Shown here: positions 36,970-50,514 of the stretch, piece by piece
Position numbering within the stretch: position 1 is the stretch's first letter
Layout of the letters: every line of letters begins with the position of its first letter
Source of the DNA: Liquorilactobacillus aquaticus DSM 21051
Lineage (GTDB): Bacteria > Bacillota > Bacilli > Lactobacillales > Lactobacillaceae
Reading direction: 5' to 3'
Length of the DNA: 64,000 nt
Assembly (NCBI RefSeq): GCF_001436755.1
Contig: NZ_AYZD01000011.1
Span: 62,001-126,000, forward strand
Notes under the pieces: model-generated
The model's database searches: none
Told to the model about the DNA's origin: nothing
The model's input: the letters and a program-made list of their open reading frames with translations, nothing else
Position numbers and translations under genes: made by a program

Positions 36970-38046
36970 TTAAACCCCCAAGCCTAGTAATGGCAAAACA
37001 AATTTTAAAGCGGCTCCTGTTACCAAACCAGCAAATGGATCAAAAATCGCCGTTACCACTAGGGTAATTGCAGCAATCGTCATTCCTGAACCAGACATCG
37101 CAGCTGCTGCATTTTCAGGAAAAATAACGACAGCGCCTAAAATGAATAGGAAACCGGCAATTGAGGTACTAGGGACATAGCGGCCAATTTTAGGAAGCCA
37201 GCCAGCAAATAAAATCACTGCCATAATCAGCATCATCATAATTCCTGCGATTACAGGTTCTGGTGCACTAGCAGTTGCAGAAATAATCGTCTCAACCGGA
37301 GCTCCACCAAGCAAACTAGTTCCCATATCCGCGATTGCTTGGGTCGTTGTCAATAAATTCAGATTAACTGGGTTCGGTTTAACACCTGTCATTTGGCCAG
37401 TAATCAAACCGTAAGAAATATTAGCACCAATATTCAAGCAAGCTAAACCGAGTGCTCCTCGCAAAATTCGCAAATTGAACTGCGGACGCATAAAATTAAA
37501 TTTTCGTTCTGTAACATATTCAGGAAGTTCCGCACGATAATGCTCAATTTTCACTGCATAGAGGCTGGAAAAAACTACAGAAATAGTAATTGTCCATACA
37601 AGATCCTTAGTTATCAAATATGTTATTGCAGCCAATGCAATCGAAATCCAGCCGATTTTGCGCTGCTTCTTAGTCATCTCAATTGCAATTTTAGCCAGCA
37701 TCAAGCCGACACCAGCCATCATCCCTGTCATAATATTGTTTCCCAGATATGAAACAATCTTGGTCAAAGTTCCAGTCAGCCCAATGAAAACCATGATCAA
37801 TGAGCCACCAAAAATAATTGATGTCCGCTCACGGATCGTCTTTCCAAGATTTCCAGTTAAAGCTAATGATTCCGCTTGGAACGAAAGCGGCGCTACAGAT
37901 CCGTAAAAACCATTAATTGCCGATGCAAAAACAAATGAGAAAGTTGTTGGGAAAACTGCAAATCCTAGTCCCATCGCCATTATTCCTTGTGGTATTCCAT
38001 TCAAAACAACTCCGAGCGCTGCCATTAAGTCAGCTATAAAATGCAT
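36970..38046 (-). CDS. NCS2-family nucleobase permease
   Basis: A 358-residue membrane protein, shorter than the usual 430 residues of the family, with about ten hydrophobic helices. NCS2-like segments include the SVAPLSFQAESLALTGNLG region near residue 50 and PVETIISATASAPEPVIAGIMM near 255. AAGGAG precedes the ATG at 38046. It imports a purine or related base for the adjoining phosphoribosyltransferase. Transport direction and substrate are inferred from the neighbour. Confidence 0.75.
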   Translation of the reverse strand: MHFIADLMAALGVVLNGIPQGIMAMGLGFAVFPTTFSFVFASAINGFYGSVAPLSFQAESLALTGNLGKTIRERTSIIFGGSLIMVFIGLTGTLTKIVSYLGNNIMTGMMAGVGLMLAKIAIEMTKKQRKIGWISIALAAITYLITKDLVWTITISVVFSSLYAVKIEHYRAELPEYVTERKFNFMRPQFNLRILRGALGLACLNIGANISYGLITGQMTGVKPNPVNLNLLTTTQAIADMGTSLLGGAPVETIISATASAPEPVIAGIMMMLIMAVILFAGWLPKIGRYVPSTSIAGFLFILGAVVIFPENAAAAMSGSGMTIAAITLVVTAIFDPFAGLVTGAALKFVLPLLGLGV

Positions 38047-38166
38047 AATAATTTCTCCTTACAGTAAACGTTTTACACTTTTCAGTGTTTTATAGTTCGT
38101 ATTTATGAATTATTTTATTATAAATAAGACCTTATAGCAATCTTTTTTTGCTATATTATGAACAAT

Positions 38167-38199
38167 AAAAAAGCAGCCGTGGATTTAAGGCTGCTTTTT
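38167..38199. terminator. Terminator after the SEC10/PgrA-like gene
   Basis: AAAAAGCAGCC and GGCTGCTTTTT form a strong stem with T runs on both sides. It lies 150 nt beyond the surface protein stop codon. Confidence 0.8.
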
Positions 38200-38223
38200 C
38201 ACTTGAAAATGTGGATGTATACT

Positions 38224-38342
38224 GTAAGTCAGTAAAATTTGAGTGCTGACGTGAAACTACGAACACCACGTATTTCTTTGCTATGAATAATTCGAAATTA
38301 GACGGAAAATTTTGGTTTACAAACCATATTGATCCGGAGTCA
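38224..38342. repeat. Dispersed repeat, copy B
   Basis: Same element as 1533-1650, sharing GTAAAATTTGAG, CTTTGCTATGAATAAT, GAAATTAGACGGAAAATTTTGG-like and CCGGAGTCA blocks in order. It lies between the 3' end of the surface protein gene and its terminator. No intact ORF. Confidence 0.5.
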
Positions 38343-38352
38343 ATATGGGGGA

Positions 38353-40146
38353 TCAAAATTTAGTTTTTGACGCCCATCTTTTCTTTCTACTAAAATGTTT
38401 AAATCCGCACAATGCAGCTACAGAAAAAAGTATCATTCCTGCTAATGAAACTCGTACATCTTTTTTTGTTCCAAGTTGTGGGAGTGAACCATTCGAGTGT
38501 TCTTGAAATTTCGGCTTGAGTGTCGGAACAAATGCTGTATCTGGTGAGAATGAACCACTTTCTTTATCGCAGCATGAAACTTTCAGCCTGCTTGTCACCT
38601 TTTTGCCGCCCAAGTCAACTTTTCTAACTAGCTGCCGTCTCTCATTTAATATCACTTCAGCTCGGCTCGATTTTTTTTGTTCTGAGCGTATACTCTCTAG
38701 ATCTTGTAGACTTGAAAGTTCATTTTGATAATTCAAATACAAAGCTCTCAAGTCTGCCTCGTACAGTGCATTAATTTTATCCAACTCAACCTGGCGCTGA
38801 TTTTGAAGCAGTATGAGCGCATTCTGGCCTTCATTCTTAATGTTTAAAGTATTTATTTTTGCTGTCTGAACACCTCTATCAGCTTCAATAAGATCAGCTA
38901 TAGCAGCAGCACGTTTGCCTTCAATAAGTGCCTCCGAAGTTAACCGGATGTCCGGTGCTTGCGTATTTTTTGAATCACTCAACTCGGCTATTTCAAAGAC
39001 CAACTGATATGGATAAGTCATGTTTTTATTGGCTTGAACACCAAAGCCCATGTATTCTGCATTCTCAAAGTTCAATAAATGCCCGTTATAATGAGCTTCA
39101 TCCTGCCATATCATCGCCGTGATTGCATTCAGTGTTTCAACTTTTAGCTGCAGTAATGTCGTTTTTTCTGGAATAGAGACTCCGAGATTTTCCCCCACTA
39201 GGCTTAAACCATATTTTGAAAAAAACGCTGTTTCTTGACTATTAAAAGTAATGTGTTCAAAATCTTTGTTTTCTTCGTTCCGCAAATTGATTAATTCTAG
39301 AGTCGCCTCCTCAACGTTTTGATTATAATGAATTTGATCCATCCCATTGGCTGTACGCCAATTGTTCAATAGTGTTAATGCGTAATCTGCCAGTTCATAC
39401 TGCTGATTATGGGTTAAAGTTCCATTGATTTTATCCGAAGTATCATTTTCTCCATTGTAGCCATAAAAATCATAATAAGTCGGGGCTGCAGCATTTGTTA
39501 TTTGTGGTTTGAGTAATTGAACCGGAAGATCAATATCTGTATTGATCACATGTCCTTTTTCATAAGCTTGTGCAGGATCATCTGTTTGTGCAATCGGAAC
39601 CGCTGCTTTAATCTCTTCTTTTGCCGAACTTTGGACTTTGGTTTGTGCTTGTTCAAGTTTTGTCTGCGCCGTGCTTTGCTTTTGATCATTGTCCTGTTTC
39701 TGCTGGTTGGCTTGAGTATCGTATTCGTCATTGATCTTAACTGTCTGTTCGGTCAATGTTTTATCGGCAAGACTTTTATTTGCAGTTGACTCTGTAACCT
39801 GCTGTTTTGGGTCTGCAGTCTGCTCAACCCTACTTTCTGTTGCTGGTTCCACCATTTTACTCTGCTGCTCTTCCTTAACTGAAGAATTGCTACTTTGACT
39901 TGATTTTTCTGACTGCTGGTATTGTGAAACCGCTGTTTGACTGTCCTTATTTTCTGAAGTCTCACTGCGGTTAGATACCACCTCGCTAGAAGCACTACCA
40001 TTTTCCTGATCATTCCTAGTTGAAACTGATTTTTCGGTTGTCTGGGCAATATTATCCGCTTTAATCTCATCTCTATGTACTGTACCGAGTGTTAGTGCTG
40101 CTAACGTTGCTGCTGTTGCCGTAATGATCTTTTCCCTTTTCTCCAT
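38353..40146 (-). CDS. Cell-wall-anchored SEC10/PgrA-type surface protein with CAP domain
   Basis: Start chosen at ATG 40146 (MEKREKIITATAATLAALTL), giving 597 residues. A signal peptide ends near residue 30. A Ser/Gln/Thr-rich linker runs to about 190. A CAP/SCP-like domain at about 235-390 includes ALTLLNNWRTANGMDQIHYN and SLVGENLGVS, as in SEC10/PgrA surface exclusion proteins. A coiled coil follows (about 400-480). The C-terminus is a sortase signal: LPQLGTKKD, a hydrophobic helix and FSRKKR. The sorting motif is LPQLG rather than LPxTG. It is exported and probably linked to peptidoglycan; the function is unknown. Confidence 0.82.
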   Translation of the reverse strand: MEKREKIITATAATLAALTLGTVHRDEIKADNIAQTTEKSVSTRNDQENGSASSEVVSNRSETSENKDSQTAVSQYQQSEKSSQSSNSSVKEEQQSKMVEPATESRVEQTADPKQQVTESTANKSLADKTLTEQTVKINDEYDTQANQQKQDNDQKQSTAQTKLEQAQTKVQSSAKEEIKAAVPIAQTDDPAQAYEKGHVINTDIDLPVQLLKPQITNAAAPTYYDFYGYNGENDTSDKINGTLTHNQQYELADYALTLLNNWRTANGMDQIHYNQNVEEATLELINLRNEENKDFEHITFNSQETAFFSKYGLSLVGENLGVSIPEKTTLLQLKVETLNAITAMIWQDEAHYNGHLLNFENAEYMGFGVQANKNMTYPYQLVFEIAELSDSKNTQAPDIRLTSEALIEGKRAAAIADLIEADRGVQTAKINTLNIKNEGQNALILLQNQRQVELDKINALYEADLRALYLNYQNELSSLQDLESIRSEQKKSSRAEVILNERRQLVRKVDLGGKKVTSRLKVSCCDKESGSFSPDTAFVPTLKPKFQEHSNGSLPQLGTKKDVRVSLAGMILFSVAALCGFKHFSRKKRWASKTKF

Positions 40147-40313
40147 AAAAAACCAACCCCGTATCCCATTTCTTTTTGTTAACAGCATGATTCATGACTT
40201 CATGTGCCAAAAAGTATTTTATCTTCTTTTCTATCGCTATTTATCCCTAATAAAATAAACACTAGCATATTGAGGTTTAGCCCACAACGGTGCATTAAAA
40301 AGTTCAGTCATTT

Positions 40314-40327
40314 TGAAAGCGCTCAAT
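40314..40327. promoter_or_regulatory. Imperfect cre-like site upstream of the surface protein gene
   Basis: TGAAAGCGCTCAAT matches the CcpA cre pattern TGWNANCGNTNWCA except at the last two bases. It lies 170 bp upstream of the surface protein start; weak evidence. Confidence 0.25.
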
Positions 40328-40394
40328 ACATTGACCCTCAGTACTTTCTCACTAATGCACAAAATTTTTACATTTATTTATTATTCATCAAAAA

Positions 40395-40433
40395 TAAGAG
40401 CTGAGGGTAAGTTATGCCTTTCCCCAGCTCTTA
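40395..40433 (-). terminator. Terminator of the relic beta-glucoside operon
   Basis: TAAGAGCTG-GGG pairs with CCC-CAGCTCTTA, followed on the - strand by TTTTTG. It directly follows the decayed bglA end and resembles the terminator of the intact bgl operon at 41725-41768. Confidence 0.65.
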
Positions 40434-40436
40434 CTT

Positions 40437-40724
40437 CTATTCTAAATTCTTTCCATTTGAAGAAATAACCTTCTTATACTAGTAAAAGGAATCCTTTTTA
40501 GTTTGCTTCAATGTGTTTCCTTAAGTAGTCAAATTGGTAATTGTCATGCACTTTCCCATCTTCAAGCTTGTCTAAAGCTCCGGACCCATTTTCAACGATA
40601 AATAATCGTTTTCGATAGCGATCCCACATCTCATTCAAGGTTATCCGCAACCAACCAATTCTACTTCTTGGTCCCCTTGATTCGCTAAAAGAACATTGTT
40701 ATTAAAAACCTGTTTGGCCTTCAT
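40437..40724 (-). pseudogene. Relic licT-bglA fusion left by deletion of a beta-glucoside operon
   Basis: Reading the - strand from ATG 40724 (SD GGGAG) gives 27 codons ([20 protein letters not shown]...), the start of the RNA-binding CAT domain of a LicT antiterminator, ending at TAA 40641. The sequence then continues in another frame as the C-terminal part of a GH1 phospho-beta-glucosidase ([48 protein letters not shown]). It skips about 55 codons and resumes as KKDSFY-stop-YKKVISSNGKN. The PTS gene and most of licT and bglA are missing. Two deletions and a nonsense codon make this non-functional. Confidence 0.85.
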
Positions 40725-40752
40725 AGATTCTCCCTAAATAACAGTTAATATA

Positions 40753-40847
40753 AAAAAACCTGTACACAAACCGCCATACAGACTATCACTAGCCCACACA
40801 CCAAATTTGCGACAGGTTTTGCCCACTTATGACAGCGGTAACAATCC
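40753..40847 (-). promoter_or_regulatory. RAT antiterminator site and terminator of the relic operon
   Basis: On the - strand, GGATTGTTACCGC...GGGCAAAACC (40847-40815) is a close match to the RAT element bound by LicT. It overlaps the stem AAAACCTGT...ACAGGTTTT (to 40757) with a following T run. It lies just past sodA, so it may now serve as the sodA terminator. Confidence 0.8.
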
Positions 40848-40894
40848 TTCGACAACTAGAATATTACTACTTTTCAGTATTTTTTGCAAGTGCT

Positions 40895-41530
40895 TTATTT
40901 AACTTTTGATCCGATTCCTGCTAATTCACTATCAAACAATCGACCAGCCTCTTTCCAATTTACAATATGCCAGAATGCCTCAACATATTCCGGTCTGCGA
41001 TTTTGATATTTCAAATAGTAAGCATGCTCCCATACATCAAGACCTAACACCGGTGTTAAGCCTTCAGAAAGCGGTGAATCTTGGTTTGGCGTCGTAACAA
41101 TCTTCAAAGCACTATTTTTATCTTTTACAAGCCATGCCCAGCCTGAACCGAAGACACTTAAAGCCGCCTCTGTGAACTGCTGTTTGAATTTTTCAAAGCT
41201 GCCGAATCTGCTATCGATTGCTTCCCGCAAGGGACCTTCTAGATTACTGTCAAAATGCGGAGAGAGTAACTTCCAAAAAAGCGAATGATTGGCGTGCCCT
41301 CCTCCACTGTTACGCACAGCTTTTTTAATTCCTTCAGGTACCTTGTCTAACTGAGTCATTAATTCCTCGATTGGGAGTTCAGAAAGTTCAGGATGATTTT
41401 TCAAAGCCACATTCAAATTAGTAACATAAGTCTGATGATGTTTATCATGATGCAAACGCATCGTCTGTTCATCAATATAGGGTTCTAAAGCACTGTAATC
41501 GTACGGCAAGTCAGGAAGTGTATACGCCAT
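40895..41530 (-). CDS. sodA: Superoxide dismutase, Fe/Mn family
   Basis: Dismutates superoxide in the cytosol. The 211 residues hold all four metal ligands: His in [13 protein letters not shown], His in [10 protein letters not shown], and Asp and His in [26 protein letters not shown] and LDVWEHAYY favour manganese. GAAAGGAGA precedes the ATG. It lies between the relic and the intact beta-glucoside operons, so it may have been caught between duplicated segments. Lactobacilli often lack sodA, so its presence is worth noting. Confidence 0.95.
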   Translation of the reverse strand: MAYTLPDLPYDYSALEPYIDEQTMRLHHDKHHQTYVTNLNVALKNHPELSELPIEELMTQLDKVPEGIKKAVRNSGGGHANHSLFWKLLSPHFDSNLEGPLREAIDSRFGSFEKFKQQFTEAALSVFGSGWAWLVKDKNSALKIVTTPNQDSPLSEGLTPVLGLDVWEHAYYLKYQNRRPEYVEAFWHIVNWKEAGRLFDSELAGIGSKVK

Positions 41531-41724
41531 GTTATCAGTCTCCTTTCTTTTGTAAGGGCTTTATCTCACTACATTCTAACCTACTGAGCTTCAAAATACC
41601 AAGAAAGATGCCTAACTTTCTACCTCTGAATACATATCTGCATTTATTTTCACGCAAACCTTGGATAATTCATAACAACTATCATGATTGAAACTTAACT
41701 TGTTTTAAGGCAAGTCGCGCACAG

Positions 41725-41768
41725 AAAAAGCTGAGGATAAAAAAATTTTCTTTGCCCTCAGCCCTTCT
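41725..41768 (-). terminator. Terminator of the bgl operon
   Basis: GGGCTGAGGG with CCTCAGC, separated by an A/T-rich loop, and TTTTT after it on the - strand, 50 nt past the last bglA gene. Confidence 0.75.
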
Positions 41769-41814
41769 TATACCTTTTTTGTACTTTACTTTTTTCAGAA
41801 TTAGCTATTCTTTT

Positions 41815-43278
<1,464 letters not shown>

Positions 43279-43295
43279 TTAGACATCTTCCTTTC

Positions 43296-46730
<3,435 letters not shown>

Positions 46731-46737
46731 TTAAAAC

Positions 46738-46843
46738 AAAAACCCAAATGTCCTTGCTTAAGTTGCATAGCAGAAAATTTATTCCTGCTCCGATCACTTA
46801 AGTAAAGATATTTGGGTTAATGCCAGTTTCCTGTAACACACCT
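46738..46843 (-). promoter_or_regulatory. RAT site and conditional terminator between licT and bglP
   Basis: The RAT-like sequence GGTGTGTTACAG...CTGGCATTAACCC (46843-46815, - strand) overlaps the 5' arm of a long hairpin: AACCCAAAT...ACTTAAGT pairs with ACTTAAG...ATTTGGGTT, followed by a T run. LicT binding would prevent the terminator from forming. Confidence 0.82.
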
Positions 46844-46858
46844 AAAGAATCCTTTTTT

Positions 46859-47707
46859 CTATTCAATTTTTTGTCGATGAGTGACTCGCCAGATGTGAAG
46901 TGTCATGTAAACTTTTCCATCGGGGCCTAATTTCCAGCCTGCTTTTTCCTGTAAAAAAGCATCAATGCGTTCAACTGTTGCGAATGCCAGTGGATACTTA
47001 ATCCGCATCAGTTCAAGCAACGATGGATCCAGCTCTTCCCCACTATCTTGAGATTTACTGAGTTGTTGGACCATCATCGCTCTAAGATGTGTAATAAAAC
47101 GGTTGTAATTAAACGATTCCGTATCTAACGTTAGATGATATTGATACTGAACGATTTCAACTATTCCTGCAATTAAGCGTGAAATTTTAATCGTTTCCTG
47201 CAGTTTGGAGCCATCCGACTCTGCATTGACAAAATGATACGTCAGGAAAACAACCTCACTATCTGGGAAAGTCATATTTGTCCTTTTCCTTACTAATTCA
47301 ACTGCCTTTTGTGCAACCGTAAATTCACGTGCGAATAATTTGCGTACCTCCCACCTGACTGTCCCATTATCGATTTCAATTCCATCACGAGCACGTTTCA
47401 ATGAAAAATCGATATGATCAGCCAGTGTAAAGTATTGATAATCATTATAAGTGATTCCCAGCAATGGCTCGATTAACTTAACTACCTCAGTTGTAAGCTG
47501 CAAAGCTTGCGGCTTAATATCCTTGAATTCTTCAATCTCTGGAGAATTTTTATCTGCCGCGACAAATTTATGCTCCACCAATGTTTCATCAATTTCTTCA
47601 CCTTGCTTTTTGCCAAAACCGACCCCTTTCCCAACAACAACCCATTCGACCCCTTCTCTATCACTAACCAGTGCAGCATTGTTGTTAAAGTTTCTGATAT
47701 AATTCAT
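46859..47707 (-). CDS. licT: BglG/LicT-family transcriptional antiterminator
   Basis: Start chosen at ATG 47707 (GGGGCG upstream), giving 282 residues. The N-terminal RNA-binding CAT domain is residues 1-55 (MNYIRNFNNNAALVSD, GKGVGFGKK). Two PTS regulation domains follow, with conserved histidines in LADHIDFSL (PRD1) and in PRD2 (MYLTLHIWRVTH). Phosphorylation by HPr and BglP would control dimerisation and binding to the RAT sites at 46815-46843 and 47786-47815. A cre site lies upstream. Confidence 0.94.
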   Translation of the reverse strand: MNYIRNFNNNAALVSDREGVEWVVVGKGVGFGKKQGEEIDETLVEHKFVAADKNSPEIEEFKDIKPQALQLTTEVVKLIEPLLGITYNDYQYFTLADHIDFSLKRARDGIEIDNGTVRWEVRKLFAREFTVAQKAVELVRKRTNMTFPDSEVVFLTYHFVNAESDGSKLQETIKISRLIAGIVEIVQYQYHLTLDTESFNYNRFITHLRAMMVQQLSKSQDSGEELDPSLLELMRIKYPLAFATVERIDAFLQEKAGWKLGPDGKVYMTLHIWRVTHRQKIE

Positions 47708-47730
47708 AGTCACCGCCCCTATAAAGTGAT

Positions 47731-47815
47731 AAAAAAAACCTACGCACAGCCTAGCAATCGAAATCTATGCTAAACAAGTACTGTAGGTTTATGCCTGATC
47801 GAATCAGTAACACAC
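47731..47815 (-). promoter_or_regulatory. RAT site and terminator in the licT leader
   Basis: GTGTGTTACTGATTCGATCA...GGCATAAACC (47815-47786, - strand) fits the RAT consensus and overlaps AAACCTAC, which pairs with GTAGGTTTTTTTT to form the terminator. LicT thus probably controls its own synthesis. Confidence 0.82.
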
Positions 47816-47845
47816 GCTATCTTCAAAGATTATACTAACAGTAAA

Positions 47846-47859
47846 TGAAAACGGTGTCA
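47846..47859. promoter_or_regulatory. cre site (CcpA) upstream of licT
   Basis: TGAAAACGGTGTCA fits TGWNANCGNTNWCA at all positions. It lies 30 bp upstream of the licT RAT element, near the promoter, predicting catabolite repression of the bgl operon. Confidence 0.7.
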
Positions 47860-47926
47860 ATGATTATTTTGAATATTTTAAAACAAAAAATAACATACAT
47901 CAAGCTTATTTTAAATAAAATTATTA

Positions 47927-47954
47927 TTGCCAAACTTTTTTGTTAGAGTATTAT
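47927..47954 (+). promoter_or_regulatory. Promoter of the CPBP protease gene
   Basis: TTGCCA and TATTAT are separated by 16 bp, 33 bp upstream of the start codon. Confidence 0.55.
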
Positions 47955-47987
47955 GTTACTTGGACGACAATCGAGGAGGAAAATTAT

Positions 47988-48749
47988 TTGATAAATATAA
48001 AAAAAGAGTCTTTTTATTTAATGTTATTACTTATAATAGATTTTTTGCTGGAATTTAGCGTAATTCATAAGATACGAATAGCATTAAATCTTTCAGGAAT
48101 TTCAGGATTATTCTTTTATAAGGTTTGTTCATTCATTATTTTACTTTGCCTTAATTATTTGCTCACAAAGCAGTCAGTTTTTTTTAAATTTACACCATCA
48201 GCCAATATAATTAAGGCTTTGGCAATAATCCCAGTAATTTTTCTAATCTTTTTTTTGGCAGGTTCAAAAAGGCTACCTGAGGCTCTGATCGTGGGTACTG
48301 TAGCAGCTGTTCCAGAAGAGTATCTTTTCAGGGGGATTTTACTTGGCAAAATGTTGAAATTATTTTCATTTAAATCAAAGGATAAAAACATGAGTATCCT
48401 ATTCTCAATACTAATATCTAGTTTGCTTTTTAGTCTTATTCACCTAACTAATCTATCTGACCAGTCCTTAATAAGTACTATCTGTCAAATGATTCAGGTT
48501 TTTGGGATGGGCATATTATTAGCAGTAGTATACATAAAAAGCGGGAGCATAGTGTTTCCAATGTCGATCCATTTCTTCATTGATTCACTTTCAACTCTTT
48601 TCTGGGGATATTCTAATTCTTCTCCTGGAACAACAAGTTATTCGATAGTTTCAGCGATTATGTGGATGTTCATATATATTGGCATTTCAGTAATTGTAAT
48701 GTCAAATGACTATGATAATAAATTACTGCAGCATTACAGAACTATTTAA
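47988..48749 (+). CDS. CPBP family intramembrane glutamic endopeptidase
   Basis: The start is read as TTG 47988, 8 nt after GAGGAGG, giving 253 residues. The protein has about seven hydrophobic helices. The Abi/CPBP motifs are EEYLFRG (motif 1), FSLIHL (motif 2) and SIHFFID (motif 3), with the catalytic Glu pair and His residues. Such proteases occur as bacteriocin self-immunity proteins or process membrane proteins. It is a lone gene, more A+T-rich than its neighbours, between the bgl and sulfur clusters; no bacteriocin gene is visible nearby. Confidence 0.82.
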   Translation: MINIKKESFYLMLLLIIDFLLEFSVIHKIRIALNLSGISGLFFYKVCSFIILLCLNYLLTKQSVFFKFTPSANIIKALAIIPVIFLIFFLAGSKRLPEALIVGTVAAVPEEYLFRGILLGKMLKLFSFKSKDKNMSILFSILISSLLFSLIHLTNLSDQSLISTICQMIQVFGMGILLAVVYIKSGSIVFPMSIHFFIDSLSTLFWGYSNSSPGTTSYSIVSAIMWMFIYIGISVIVMSNDYDNKLLQHYRTI

Positions 48750-48843
48750 CACAAACTAACCTTTATAATTCCCACTATGACCTGTAAATCAACAAGTTCA
48801 ATTTTATATAACCCAGCTCATGAATAATCGCAGCAGTACACAA

Positions 48844-48887
48844 AAAGGCTTTAATCCAATACCTGAAATGTATCGGACTAAAGCCTT
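48844..48887. terminator. Terminator after the amino acid ABC transporter operon
   Basis: AAGGCTTTA-TCC-ATAC pairs with GTAT-GGA-TAAAGCCTT, with T-rich flanks on both strands; it can serve the convergent CPBP gene as well. Confidence 0.75.
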
Positions 48888-48921
48888 ATATTTTGTTATT
48901 CTAAAATTATTTTTGTGTTGG

Positions 48922-49731
48922 CTACTCTGTAATATTCGCCCCAAAATATTTATTAGACAACTTCTTCAACGTCCCATCTGCTCGTAAAGCCTTCAAAGCC
49001 TTGTTCGTTTCAGAACGTAACTTGGTAGATTTCTTGTTGAACAGGCCAACGATCTTAGCCGGATCTTTTTCAGATGAAAGGTCATGATACGTTAAACCAT
49101 CAGTTGAATTGCTCTTTTTGTATGAATACCATGCTTCCCGAGCGTTGATTGTAGCATCCACACGTTTTTGTCTGACCAATGACAGACTAGTTGCAAAGTC
49201 ACCCGATGGAACAATTGTAGCTCCATTTTGTTTTGCGACAAGTTCATTATTGGTTCCAGTTCCTTCAGCCAGCTTTTTCCCCTTAATATCATTAAGTTTC
49301 TTGATACTGTCACCTTGACGGGTGATTAACGCGTAGCGCGAATAGATGTAGGGCTTAGAAAAAATATAGTTTTTAGCACGTGCAGGTGTAGCAGTAATGT
49401 TGTTCAGAACAACATCATACTTATTACTACCTAGTCCTGCAACTAATCCATCCCATTTAGTTGGAACAAATTTGGCTTTCAGTCCCATTTTTTTTGCTAG
49501 CTTGTTCCCAAGTTCAACCTCGAATCCTGTTAACTTGCCATCTTTGCGGTAAGAATATGGTGAATAAGTACCTTCTAGTCCAATCGTCAAAGTTCCTTTT
49601 TGATTAAGTTCAGATTTGTAGCTATCGTTTGAAGTTGACTTACCGCTTGATGAGCAAGCAGCCAAAATAACTCCTGCTGTCAAAATATTAGCAACTATAA
49701 ATGTTTTCTTTAACAATTTATTTAACTTCAT
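48922..49731 (-). CDS. Amino acid ABC transporter substrate-binding lipoprotein
   Basis: A 269-residue family 3 solute-binding protein. The lipobox ILAAC places the lipidated cysteine at C26, so it is tethered outside the membrane. GLEGTYSPYSYRKDGKLTGFEVEL and WDGLVAGLGSNKYDVVLNNIT are typical of polar amino acid and cystine binding proteins. It is the last gene of a four-gene operon with a trans-sulfuration enzyme, which suggests cystine or a related sulfur amino acid as ligand. Confidence 0.9.
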   Translation of the reverse strand: MKLNKLLKKTFIVANILTAGVILAACSSSGKSTSNDSYKSELNQKGTLTIGLEGTYSPYSYRKDGKLTGFEVELGNKLAKKMGLKAKFVPTKWDGLVAGLGSNKYDVVLNNITATPARAKNYIFSKPYIYSRYALITRQGDSIKKLNDIKGKKLAEGTGTNNELVAKQNGATIVPSGDFATSLSLVRQKRVDATINAREAWYSYKKSNSTDGLTYHDLSSEKDPAKIVGLFNKKSTKLRSETNKALKALRADGTLKKLSNKYFGANITE

Positions 49732-49746
49732 TTTTCTCCACCCTTT

Positions 49747-50490
49747 TTAAATATTTGCAAATGTCATTGCCGAGATAAAGTCAGCAATCCGCTTATTTTC
49801 TGTTTTAAAGAAGTCTTCGTTCGATCCATCAAACAGAATGTGCCCATCTTCGACAAAAATAATTTTGTCAGCAACTTCGCGGGCAAATGCCATGTTATGC
49901 GTCACAATAATCATTGAACGTTTTTCTGTTGAAATTTGTTTCAAAACCTTAAGGACTTCCAACTCAAGTTCTGGATCAAGTGCGCTTGTCGGTTCATCCA
50001 ATAAAATATACTTTGGCTGCATTGCCAACGAACGTGCGATCGCCACACGCTGTGCCTGCCCACCAGACAACTGATTAGGGTAGACATCTGCTTTGTCAGC
50101 TAAGCCAACTTTTTTCAGCAAGGCATGTGCATCTTTTTCTACCTCCGCCTTAGGTCGGCGCAACACCTGGATCGGTCCTTCCATGATGTTCTTCAAAACT
50201 GTTAAATGCGGAAAAAGGTTGTAACCTTGAAACACCATCTCTGTCCGTTTCCTAATATTCAACGTATCCTTGACCGAAATTCCCTTAGCAAAATCAAAAA
50301 CATCATCATCGAAAAAATATCTGCCGGATTCCGGTCTTTCCAAAAGATTGAGCGACCGAAGAAGTGTTGATTTTCCTGACCCCGATGGTCCTAGGATAAC
50401 AGTTGTTTGATGTTCGGGAAAGGTGGTCGTAATATCAACTAGGGCGTGATGCTCGCCGAAGCTCTTGTTAAGTTTTTCCAATTTAAGCAT
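49747..50490 (-). CDS. Amino acid ABC transporter ATP-binding protein
   Basis: A 247-residue GlnQ/TcyC-type ATPase: Walker A GPSGSGKST at about 34-42, Q-loop VFQGYNLFPHL, signature LSGGQAQR, Walker B ILLDEPTSALDPELE, and the switch His in IVTHNMAFA. It lies 15 nt upstream of the binding protein gene and 24 nt downstream of the permease gene. Specificity cannot be read from it; context suggests cystine. Confidence 0.95.
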   Translation of the reverse strand: MLKLEKLNKSFGEHHALVDITTTFPEHQTTVILGPSGSGKSTLLRSLNLLERPESGRYFFDDDVFDFAKGISVKDTLNIRKRTEMVFQGYNLFPHLTVLKNIMEGPIQVLRRPKAEVEKDAHALLKKVGLADKADVYPNQLSGGQAQRVAIARSLAMQPKYILLDEPTSALDPELELEVLKVLKQISTEKRSMIIVTHNMAFAREVADKIIFVEDGHILFDGSNEDFFKTENKRIADFISAMTFANI

Positions 50491-50514
50491 AACTGTACTA
50501 ATCTCCTTCTGATC

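Noticed and set aside
38249-38264. GACGTGAAAC as a further parS-like site
   Set aside because: Only the right half matches; the left half of the palindrome is absent.
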